Shown here: in pieces, positions 1 to 5,212 of the stretch
Position numbering within the stretch: the first letter of the stretch is position 1
Layout of the letters: each line of letters starts with the position of its first letter
Assembly (NCBI GenBank): GCA_965364515.1
Contig: CBDTXZ010000164.1
Location: forward strand, 1 to 6,731
Origin: JAHEDH01 sp965364515
GTDB lineage: Bacteria > Actinomycetota > Acidimicrobiia > Spongiisociales > ZC4RG35
Direction of reading: 5' to 3'
DNA: 6,731 bases
Notes under the pieces: generated by a model
Told to the model about the DNA's origin: nothing
The model's database searches: none
What the model saw: the letters and a program-made list of their open reading frames with translations, nothing else
Program-made: the position numbers and the translations under genes

Positions 1-9
1 GACCCCCCG

Positions 10-15
10 TAACCT
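10..15 (+). promoter_or_regulatory. -10 box of leaderless crcB promoter
   Basis: TAACCT lies 7 nt upstream of the crcB ATG. In actinobacteria a TANNNT hexamer at this distance places the transcription start at or next to the A of the ATG, so the mRNA would have no leader. No Shine-Dalgarno sequence is visible in the 22 bases before the start. The -35 region is outside the window. Support comes mainly from the same geometry at five other genes here. Confidence 0.6.
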
Positions 16-22
16 CCCCCCG

Positions 23-382
23 ATGAGGATCGTGTTGTTCGTCGCGATTGGAGGAGCCATCGGAGCGGTGGGACGCTACCTGCTGTCGACGCCGATCAAC
101 GAGCGGGCGGCGCCGTGGGGCACGATCATCGTCAACGTGGTCGGCTCGGTGGTCCTCGGGTTCCTCATCGGCTGGTTTGGAGACCGCTCGGCGGATCCGG
201 CGATCCAGATCGGTCTGTTGACGGGGGTGTTGGGCGGCTTCACGACCTTCTCGACGTTCAGCGCCGAAACCGTCCTGCTTCTGGAGCACGGCCGATGGCA
301 GCTTGCGATGCTGAACGTGGTGGTCTCGATCCTGTTCGGCGTCGGGGCAGCCGCTGCCGGCTACATGCTGGGGCGAGCCTGA
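23..382 (+). CDS. crcB: CrcB/FluC fluoride ion channel
   Basis: Small membrane protein that exports fluoride and protects enolase, pyrophosphatase and other fluoride-sensitive enzymes. The family forms dual-topology dimers in the inner membrane. At 119 residues it has the usual length and about four membrane segments. Family signatures are visible: G10-G11-A-I-G-A-V-G-R18-Y19 in helix 1, GTIIVNVVGS (33-42) with the pore Asn at N38, and GGFTTFSTFS (71-80) with the Phe residues that line the fluoride path, followed by E82. The chosen ATG starts directly at the first membrane helix and has a TANNNT box 7 nt upstream. Actinobacteria often carry two adjacent crcB genes. Only one is seen here, and any partner would lie to the left of the window. 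The stop codon is 2 bp from the stop of the convergent MoaD-fusion gene. Confidence 0.95.
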   Translation: MRIVLFVAIGGAIGAVGRYLLSTPINERAAPWGTIIVNVVGSVVLGFLIGWFGDRSADPAIQIGLLTGVLGGFTTFSTFSAETVLLLEHGRWQLAMLNVVVSILFGVGAAAAGYMLGRA

Positions 383-390
383 GCTCAGGC
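377..390. repeat. 14-bp perfect palindrome spanning two convergent stop codons
   Basis: GCCTGAGCTCAGGC reads the same on both strands. It contains the TGA of crcB (380-382) and, on the other strand, the TGA of the MoaD-fusion gene (387-385). As RNA it could fold into a 5-bp stem with a 4-nt loop on either transcript. It may act as a minimal bidirectional terminator, but there is no U-tract and the stem is short, so it could also be chance. Confidence 0.4.
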
Positions 391-1383
391 GACCAGGCGG
401 AGAACAGGCAGGAACAGTGCCGAAGCTAGAACGAGCCCGTCGAGAGAGGCGAGCAAACCGGGGGGACGGTTGACCAACTCGACCCGCCTGGTGCGTAGCA
501 GCGAACCGAGCCCTCGGCCCGAGATCAAAGCCGCCGCGATCACAACGCCCATGATCAGGAAGGTGACGAGGTCGAGATCCCAGATGCTTGCGATCACGAG
601 CGACGTCCCGATCGCTGCCAGGGTCGTTGCGCTGAAGGGATCACCGAACGGAAGGTGAGAGAAACGCTCGATCACCGCACCGATGCCGATCGCTGCGATC
701 GACACGGTGATGAGGACCCCGGTCGCTCGGTTGACCGGAACGAAGGAGTCACGGGCCAGGAGCAGTGACGAGACAGCAGCGGTCGACACCACCGAGACCA
801 CCATCGACGGCACGAGCGCCACCAGTGCCCGGGACTCGTCCGAAGCCACCGACCACACCAGCGGAATGATCACCGACACCGCCAATGCGACTCCCAGCCC
901 GCTCGTTCCGAGCAGTCGGGTCGCGACGACGGCTGCAGTGACACCCAGCATGGCGGGGATCAGCGGAAGATCTCGAGCCCGCTGCGCTGCCACCGACGCC
1001 ACGTCGGCCATCCATGCGACGATGACGCCGACGACGGCTACCGCCCACCACGTGCTCGTGTCGAGCGAGTTGACGAAGATGAGCACGAGCCCGATGCCGA
1101 TCGCCAGGATGGGCTCCGATCCGGTCGGGAACTCGGTCATCGGGCCCGCGCCGCCTGAGACAGGCGGAATGAGCGCAACCTCATCCGAGGCCTCGACCGG
1201 CTGCTCGCCATCTGCCTCGTCACCATTGACCCACACACGCGCCCGTTCCGCTGCCTGCGAGAACGACGGTCCGAATCGGTCGGCGGCGGACTCGAGCACG
1301 CGACCCACGGTCGGCTCGTCGATGTCGATCGAGCTGGTCCCTGCGAGGTCCCTGAGACCAGCGAACAGACGGAGTCGTGCCAT
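385..1383 (-). CDS. MoaD-like sulfur-carrier domain fused to CdsA-like membrane protein
   Basis: 332 residues in two parts. Residues 1-78 are a canonical MoaD/ThiS beta-grasp domain. It opens MARLRLFAGLRDLAG, has TVGRVLESAADRFG in the middle, and ends DEVALIPPVSGG, the C-terminal signature whose last Gly is adenylated and thiocarboxylated in MoaD for molybdopterin synthesis. Here Gly77-Gly78 is followed in frame by AGP and a membrane domain (about 82-332) with roughly nine hydrophobic segments. The end of that domain (RPPG, LLASLDGLVLASALFLPVL) resembles the C-terminal CDP-diglyceride synthase signature (PGHGG, DRxDS), but the first Asp is replaced by Ala and the GHGG by other residues, so cytidylyltransferase activity is doubtful. 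The start at 1383 is preferred over one 33 codons upstream because the MoaD fold begins there and a TAGTGT box lies 7 nt before it. No other molybdopterin genes are in the window. Function of the fusion is unknown. Confidence 0.8.
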   Translation of the reverse strand: MARLRLFAGLRDLAGTSSIDIDEPTVGRVLESAADRFGPSFSQAAERARVWVNGDEADGEQPVEASDEVALIPPVSGGAGPMTEFPTGSEPILAIGIGLVLIFVNSLDTSTWWAVAVVGVIVAWMADVASVAAQRARDLPLIPAMLGVTAAVVATRLLGTSGLGVALAVSVIIPLVWSVASDESRALVALVPSMVVSVVSTAAVSSLLLARDSFVPVNRATGVLITVSIAAIGIGAVIERFSHLPFGDPFSATTLAAIGTSLVIASIWDLDLVTFLIMGVVIAAALISGRGLGSLLRTRRVELVNRPPGLLASLDGLVLASALFLPVLRLVA

Positions 1384-1390
1384 GAGCGAC

Positions 1391-1396
1391 ACACTA
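1391..1396 (-). promoter_or_regulatory. -10 box of leaderless promoter for MoaD-fusion gene
   Basis: On the minus strand TAGTGT, preceded by GG, sits 7 nt before the ATG at 1383. It shares the 86-bp divergent gap with the rightward promoter at 1456-1461. No convincing TTGNNN element is seen at 16-18 nt spacing. No Shine-Dalgarno sequence precedes the ATG. Confidence 0.6.
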
Positions 1397-1455
1397 CCGC
1401 CGAGTCGGCCTGCAATCCCTGCGGGGTGCTTCTTCCGGAGCAATCCGACCACCGG

Positions 1456-1461
1456 TACGCT
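1456..1461 (+). promoter_or_regulatory. -10 box of leaderless promoter for the 1470-2893 operon
   Basis: TACGCT preceded by GG lies 8 nt upstream of the ATG at 1470. The expected start of transcription coincides with the start codon. A weak -35 candidate, TTCCGG, is at 1433-1438 with a 17-nt spacer. No ribosome-binding site is present before the ATG. The same GGTACGCT octamer occurs on the minus strand at 6616-6623. Confidence 0.6.
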
Positions 1462-1469
1462 CTCGTCCC

Positions 1470-1913
1470 ATGTCGGAAGCACCCATCGTCGCGGTGGAGA
1501 TCCCCCAGGTCGGCGACGAACGGCACAAGAACTGGGCCAAGGTCGTCCACTCGGTCGACCCGACCAAGACGTCCGGCTGGGCGTTCATCGGGGACTTCAT
1601 CGCCACCGGCGGAATCCAGGATGTCCCTGCGGGCGCCGTGGTTCTCGTGTACGGGGAACGCGGCTCCCGAGCGAACCCGCGTTCCGAGGCCAAGGTCTTC
1701 GTGGTGAATCCGGACTCGACGTTGAGCGAGCACGGCCAGGCGAAGGGGCGGGCGTGGGCCCGGACCCTGCGTGACCCGATCGAGGAGTTGCTGATGGACG
1801 AGCTTCCGACTCACAAGGAATGGGAGCCGGATCTGCTCAGCTTCTCCGATCACGCACTCGCGGAGGAGCTGATGCGCCGAGGTTGGAACGTCGAGGAGCC
1901 GGAGGAATCATGA
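1470..1913 (+). CDS. Unrecognised 147-residue protein, coupled to quinone oxidoreductase
   Basis: I do not recognise a family. The first two thirds alternate short hydrophobic strands and turns (VAVEIPQV, SGWAFIGDFIATGGIQDV, AGAVVLVYGERG, EAKVFVVNPDS), suggesting a soluble beta-rich fold. The last third looks helical and acidic (PIEELLMDELPTHKEWEPDLLSF, HALAEELMRRGW written in parts here) and ends EEPEES. No signal peptide, membrane segment, Cys cluster or obvious catalytic motif is seen. The reading frame has the strong G/C third-position bias of its neighbours, and its stop overlaps the next gene's ATG, so it is very likely a real protein. It is transcribed first, ahead of a QOR-type enzyme, and may work with that enzyme, but nothing in the sequence says how. 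Confidence 0.85.
   Translation: MSEAPIVAVEIPQVGDERHKNWAKVVHSVDPTKTSGWAFIGDFIATGGIQDVPAGAVVLVYGERGSRANPRSEAKVFVVNPDSTLSEHGQAKGRAWARTLRDPIEELLMDELPTHKEWEPDLLSFSDHALAEELMRRGWNVEEPEES
1893..1906 (+). promoter_or_regulatory. Ribosome-binding region of the quinone oxidoreductase gene
   Basis: GAGGAG (1893-1898) and GGAGG (1901-1905) lie inside the end of the upstream gene, 11 and 4 nt before the ATG at 1910. Together with the ATGA stop/start overlap this fixes the start and indicates translational coupling. It is the clearest Shine-Dalgarno sequence in the window, at the one gene that cannot be leaderless. Confidence 0.7.
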
Positions 1914-2893
1914 GCAGTACACCCAATCGTGGGATCTCGATCGGAGCGACCGGCGGGCCCGAGGTCTTGGACTACACCGAGTTGCCCGAGCCCGTGGCGG
2001 ATTCCGCACACGTCGTCGTGGAGATCGCAGCCGCAGGCGTGAACTTCATCGACACCTACCACCGGATCGGGCTGTATCCGATGGATCTCCCGTTCACTCC
2101 AGGACTCGAAGGTGCCGGAACGATCTCGCATGTGGGCGCCGAGGTGGAAGGCTTCGCGGTGGGCGATCGCGTGGCGTGGTCCAGTTCGATCGGGAGCTAT
2201 GCACGGCGCAAGACAGCTGCGCCGGACAGCCTCGTGCATGTCCCAGACTCCGTGGATCTGGAAACTGCGGCGGCAGTTCTCCTCCAAGGGTTGACGGCCC
2301 ACTATCTCGCAATCGACACGTTCCCACTCGAGTCCGGTCACCGTGCGCTCATCCATGCCGGGGCGGGCGGAGTGGGGCTTCTCCTCACGCAGATCGCCAA
2401 GCTGAAGGGCGCCGAGGTGTTCACCACGGTCGGATCGGAGGAGAAGGCAGAGCTCTCACGTGAAGCCGGCGCCGATCATGTGATCCTCTATCGGGACGAG
2501 GATTTCGCAGAGGCGATCATCGAGATCGCAGGCCATCGTCCGATCGATGTCGTGTACGACGGTGTCGGCAAGTCGACGTTCGAGAAGGGCATCTCGCTGT
2601 TGCGACCTCGGGGGATGATGGTGACCTTCGGCAACGCATCCGGACCGGTCGAACCCGTCGCTCCTCTCGAGCTCATGAGGAACGGATCGCTCTTCCTGAC
2701 CAGACCGACTCTGTTCGATTACGTCGCCGGACCGTCGGAGCTGCGCTCGCGTGCCGCCGACGTGTTCGCATGGATCGAGTCCGGCGACCTCGACGTTCGC
2801 ATCGGGGACGCCTATCCCATGTCCGAGGCTGCCGCCGCCCACACCGCCCTCGAGTCCCGCCAGACGACCGGCAAGGTTCTGCTGATCCCCTGA
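1910..2893 (+). CDS. qor: NADPH:quinone oxidoreductase, zinc-independent MDR family
   Basis: 327 residues, the usual length of QOR/zeta-crystallin-type medium-chain dehydrogenases, which reduce quinones or other alpha,beta-unsaturated carbonyls with NADPH in the cytoplasm. The N-terminal GroES-like domain carries the QOR signature GVNFIDTYHRIGLYP (43-57) and PGLEGAGTISHVG (64-76), then GDRVAW (85-90). The Rossmann motif is HAGAGGVG (149-156), followed by TVGSEEKAELSREAGADHV (173-191), where Ser176 and Lys179 fit the pocket for the NADPH 2'-phosphate. Near the end come GMMVTFGNASGPVEP and the TTGKVLLIP tail typical of the family. The structural and catalytic zinc cysteines of alcohol dehydrogenases are absent. 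It overlaps the upstream gene by ATGA and is followed by a convergent hairpin. The true physiological substrate cannot be read from the sequence; an enoyl or enone reductase role is an alternative. Confidence 0.92.
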   Translation: MSSTPNRGISIGATGGPEVLDYTELPEPVADSAHVVVEIAAAGVNFIDTYHRIGLYPMDLPFTPGLEGAGTISHVGAEVEGFAVGDRVAWSSSIGSYARRKTAAPDSLVHVPDSVDLETAAAVLLQGLTAHYLAIDTFPLESGHRALIHAGAGGVGLLLTQIAKLKGAEVFTTVGSEEKAELSREAGADHVILYRDEDFAEAIIEIAGHRPIDVVYDGVGKSTFEKGISLLRPRGMMVTFGNASGPVEPVAPLELMRNGSLFLTRPTLFDYVAGPSELRSRAADVFAWIESGDLDVRIGDAYPMSEAAAAHTALESRQTTGKVLLIP

Positions 2894-2942
2894 GAAGGCT
2901 CTACCCGGCAGCGCTCGACGTGCTGTCGGCGATCAGCCGTCA

Positions 2943-2983
2943 GCTGTCCGAGCGCTGAGAGCTGAGAGCTGAGCGCTGACAGC
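2943..2983. terminator. Hairpin between convergent genes, possible bidirectional terminator
   Basis: GCTGTC (2943-2948) plus AGCGCT (2951-2956) pair with AGCGCT (2972-2977) plus GACAGC (2978-2983). This gives a 12-bp stem with a 2-nt bulge (CG at 2949-2950) and a 15-nt loop. It sits 49 bp after the quinone oxidoreductase stop and 19 bp before the stop of the oppositely transcribed oxidoreductase. There is no U-tract on either side, as is common for actinobacterial terminator hairpins. The rest of the 109-bp gap (2894-3002) shows no gene or promoter. Confidence 0.5.
2954..2981. repeat. Heptanucleotide tandem repeat, GCTGAGA type, four units
   Basis: Units are GCTGAGA, GCTGAGA, GCTGAGC and GCTGACA, in register with no gaps. 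The array forms the loop and the 3' arm of the hairpin at 2943-2983. It lies in non-coding DNA, where a 7-bp period is not explained by codons. Confidence 0.75.
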
Positions 2984-3002
2984 AACGCAACTCGAGCGGC
3001 GG

Positions 3003-3983
3003 TCAGATGTGCGAGCCGTGCAGGAGGGTGTCGAGGGTGGTCATGACGGCGCGGGTGTCGGAGAGCGGGTGGCGGGGGCTCTCGGTGAGGCCGGCGGCGA
3101 GGCAGAGCTCGACCTCGGCCACTTCGAAGGTGTAGCCGGAGCCTTCGTATGCCACCTCCCACGACCCGGCCAGCTCGCGCCCCGTCCAGTGCTCGATACG
3201 CGGGCTGTGATGGAAGGGAGCAGCCAGACAGAGCCGGCCCAGTTCCCCGGAGACCGTCGCTGTGAGGTCGGTGTCGGAAACGAATGACGACCCGAGCATG
3301 GACAGGACGTCGTTCTCGTGGCGCATGGCGATTGCGTATTGGGCATCCACTCCGGTGTCGGTGAGCGTGCGGGTGGAGTGGACCTCCAACGGCGGGCCTG
3401 CGAGGAAATGGGCGAACGCCACCGGGTAGATCCCGACATCCAGGAGTGAGCCGCCGGCTTGAGCGGGATCGAACCATCTCCGTTCGGGATCGTCGTTGGC
3501 GATGATCCCGAAGTCGGCCTTGATCGTCTTCAGCTCGCCAACCAGCCCCTCGGCGATGAGTCGCCCGAGCAGAATCCAGGCCGGTTGGAAGCGCATCCAC
3601 ATCGCTTCCATGAGAAAGACGCCGCGGGCTCGAGCCTCCTCGATCATCCGATCGGTCGATTCGAGGTCCGGCGTCAATGGCTTCTCACACAGGACCGGTA
3701 TGCCGGATTCGAGGCACGCGAGTGCGTCATCGAGGTGGTTGTGATGGGACGACCCGACGTAGACCACGTCCGGCCGTGCTGCGACCAGATCTTCGATCGT
3801 TCCCGTCGGGCAGTCGAGGCGCTGTTGGAGTGCGAAGTCCCGGGCTCGCTCTGGTGAACGCGAAGCCACTGCGGTCACGGAGGATCCGTGTTCGAGGATC
3901 GCACCGGCGAACTTGGCGGCGATGCCGCCTGTTCCGATGATCCCCCAGTCGAGGTGGGCCGGTTGAGTCGGTTGGTCGTTCAT
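3003..3983 (-). CDS. Gfo/Idh/MocA family NAD(P)-dependent oxidoreductase
   Basis: 326 residues with the two-domain layout of this family. The N-terminal Rossmann fold has WGIIGTGGIA (13-22), then SRSPERARDFA (41-51) after the second strand. The family hallmark CEKPLT (99-104) supplies catalytic Lys101. The C-terminal domain has FLMEAMWMRFQP (123-134) and GGSLLDVGIYPVAF (177-190), in which Tyr186 is the likely second catalytic residue, as in dimeric dihydrodiol dehydrogenase and related sugar dehydrogenases (NADP-xylose dehydrogenase group). This subgroup oxidises cyclic diols or aldoses with NAD(P). The exact substrate is not readable. The start is fixed by the Rossmann motif at residue 17 and a TAGCGT box 9 nt upstream. 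It lies 37 bp downstream of the aminotransferase gene in the same direction, so read-through from that gene is possible. It converges with the quinone oxidoreductase gene. Confidence 0.92.
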   Translation of the reverse strand: MNDQPTQPAHLDWGIIGTGGIAAKFAGAILEHGSSVTAVASRSPERARDFALQQRLDCPTGTIEDLVAARPDVVYVGSSHHNHLDDALACLESGIPVLCEKPLTPDLESTDRMIEEARARGVFLMEAMWMRFQPAWILLGRLIAEGLVGELKTIKADFGIIANDDPERRWFDPAQAGGSLLDVGIYPVAFAHFLAGPPLEVHSTRTLTDTGVDAQYAIAMRHENDVLSMLGSSFVSDTDLTATVSGELGRLCLAAPFHHSPRIEHWTGRELAGSWEVAYEGSGYTFEVAEVELCLAAGLTESPRHPLSDTRAVMTTLDTLLHGSHI

Positions 3984-3992
3984 CGTGTGCCG

Positions 3993-3998
3993 ACGCTA
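3993..3998 (-). promoter_or_regulatory. -10 box of leaderless promoter for Gfo/Idh/MocA gene
   Basis: TAGCGT on the minus strand lies 9 nt before the ATG at 3983, inside the 37-bp gap after the aminotransferase stop. A TTGATC element at 4024-4019 gives a longish 20-nt spacer and overlaps the aminotransferase stop codon. No Shine-Dalgarno sequence is seen before the ATG. Confidence 0.55.
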
Positions 3999-4020
3999 GC
4001 CACACCGCCACTCCACACGA

Positions 4021-5175
4021 TCAACCACCGACCGCGAGCGCCGAGAGCTTCTCGAGGGCTTCGTCGATGATGTGATCGTCCTTGCAGAAAGCGAAACGGA
4101 CGAGACGGCTGCCTTCCGACGAGTTGGTGTAGAACGCAGAAGGCGGGATGGCCGCGACCCCGACCCGGGTGATCAGGTGTTGCACGAAGGCGACGTCGTC
4201 GGCGAAACCGAACGGGCGATGGTCGGCGAGCACGAAGTACGTGCCCTCTGGTTCATACACCTCGAGTCCGATCCGACGTAGCCCGCCGACGAGGCGGTCC
4301 CGCTTCGCCCGATACATGTGCGTGAGGTCCGCGTAGTAGTCGTCCCCGATTCGGAGCGCGGCGGCAGACCCGTACTGCATGGCGTTCGGGACGGTGAAGG
4401 TGAGGAACTGGTGGGCCGCCCTGATCCCGGCGGTGAGTTCGGGCACGGCGATCGCCCATCCCGTCTTCCACCCGGTGAACGAGAAGGACTTGCCGATCGA
4501 CGAGATCGTGATCGTGCGCTCGGCCATACCGTCCAGCGTTGCGAGCCGCACGTGGTCGGGGACGTAGACCATCCGTTCGTAGACCTCGTCGGTGATCGCG
4601 ATCAGATCGTGACGACGGCACAGATCGGCGACGGCTTCGAGCTCGCCTCGATCGAACACCCGGCCGGTCGGATTGTGTGGCGAGTTGATCAGGATCGCCC
4701 GGGTCCGCGGCGTGACGACCGCGTCGAGCGCATCCGCGTCGAGTCGGAAGCCCGGGGCGTGCAGTGTGACGAACCTCGGCACGGCACCGGAGAGAGCACA
4801 ACCAACGGGATAGGCGTCGTAGTAGGGCTCGACGAGGATGACCTCGTCACCCGGGTCGAAGGTGCCGATGAATGTGGCTGCCAGTGCCTCGGTTGCCCCG
4901 GAGGTGACCGTCACCTCCCGATCCGGGTCGACGACGAGCCCGGTGTCGGCGTGCCACCGATCGGCGATAGCCGTTCGGAGCTCGTCCATTCCCATCGACG
5001 GGGGGTACTGGTTCCAACCGTTGCTCAGGCCATCGATTGCAGCGTCCTTGACCGACTGAGGCCCCTCGAACGTCGGGTAACCCTGTCCGAGGTCGGTGGC
5101 GCCGTGCTGGCGCGAAAGCGCCGAGATCTCGGTGAAGATCGTCGATCCGAAGGCTGCGAGGCGCTGACTGACCAT
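4021..5175 (-). CDS. Class I/II PLP aminotransferase (DapC/YbdL/kynurenine transaminase group)
   Basis: 384 residues, normal for fold-type I aminotransferases, which move an amino group from an amino acid to a 2-oxo acid in the cytoplasm. Conserved sites: DLGQGYPTFEGP (28-39) and NQYPPSMG (55-62) at the substrate pocket, SGATEAL (92-98) at the phosphate site, NSPHNPTG (164-171) with Asn168, DEVYE (196-200) with Asp196 and Tyr199, and SSIGKSFSFTGWKTGW (225-240), where Lys229 should form the Schiff base with PLP. Arg360 (RLVRFAF, 357-363) should bind the substrate carboxylate. The GQGYP/NQYPP/GWKTGW combination points to the group containing actinobacterial N-succinyldiaminopimelate aminotransferase DapC, methionine aminotransferase YbdL and kynurenine-oxoglutarate transaminase. 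The substrate cannot be chosen from sequence alone, and no lysine-pathway gene is adjacent. The ATG start has a TAGCCT box 8 nt upstream. Confidence 0.93.
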   Translation of the reverse strand: MVSQRLAAFGSTIFTEISALSRQHGATDLGQGYPTFEGPQSVKDAAIDGLSNGWNQYPPSMGMDELRTAIADRWHADTGLVVDPDREVTVTSGATEALAATFIGTFDPGDEVILVEPYYDAYPVGCALSGAVPRFVTLHAPGFRLDADALDAVVTPRTRAILINSPHNPTGRVFDRGELEAVADLCRRHDLIAITDEVYERMVYVPDHVRLATLDGMAERTITISSIGKSFSFTGWKTGWAIAVPELTAGIRAAHQFLTFTVPNAMQYGSAAALRIGDDYYADLTHMYRAKRDRLVGGLRRIGLEVYEPEGTYFVLADHRPFGFADDVAFVQHLITRVGVAAIPPSAFYTNSSEGSRLVRFAFCKDDHIIDEALEKLSALAVGG

Positions 5176-5183
5176 GGAGACGG

Positions 5184-5189
5184 AGGCTA
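5184..5189 (-). promoter_or_regulatory. -10 box of leaderless aminotransferase promoter
   Basis: TAGCCT preceded by GG on the minus strand lies 8 nt before the ATG at 5175. The box falls in the last, diverged unit of a 7-bp tandem repeat (GGAAGCC becoming GGTAGCC on this strand). The remaining repeat units fill the spacer region upstream. No TTGNNN element is seen at the usual spacing. Confidence 0.58.
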
Positions 5190-5212
5190 CCGGCTTCCGG
5201 CTTCCGGCTCAG
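5185..5212. repeat. Heptanucleotide tandem repeat, GGCTTCC type, about four units
   Basis: Units on the plus strand are GGCTACC, GGCTTCC, GGCTTCC and the partial match GGCTCAG. The array spans almost the whole 33-bp gap between the aminotransferase start and the transporter stop. It touches the transporter stop codon at one end and supplies the aminotransferase -10 box at the other. It is the second 7-bp-period array in the window, with a different unit from the one at 2954-2981. Confidence 0.65.

Noticed and set aside
385..1140. Separate membrane gene starting at the internal ATG 1140
   Set aside because: Only a weak AGGCGG lies 10 nt upstream and the frame is continuous with MoaD, so a fusion is the direct reading. 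The internal start stays as an alternative explanation.
683..1774. Long plus-strand open frame of 363 codons
   Set aside because: It is antisense to the MoaD/CdsA-like gene and then out of frame with the 1470-1913 gene. Its product is Thr/Ser/Ala then Arg/Gly-rich with no fold, typical of a shadow frame in high-GC DNA.
1137..1853. Minus-strand open frame ending in a TGA that overlaps the ATG at 1140 as ATGA
   Set aside because: The overlap looks like a gene junction, but this frame does not encode the MoaD domain, and the shadow tail AARAR is not a MoaD end. It was taken as coincidence.
2812..3600. Minus-strand open frame of 262 codons
   Set aside because: It lies mostly inside the Gfo/Idh/MocA gene in another frame, crosses the hairpin region and overlaps the 3' end of the quinone oxidoreductase gene. 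The Arg/His/Pro-rich product is not protein-like.
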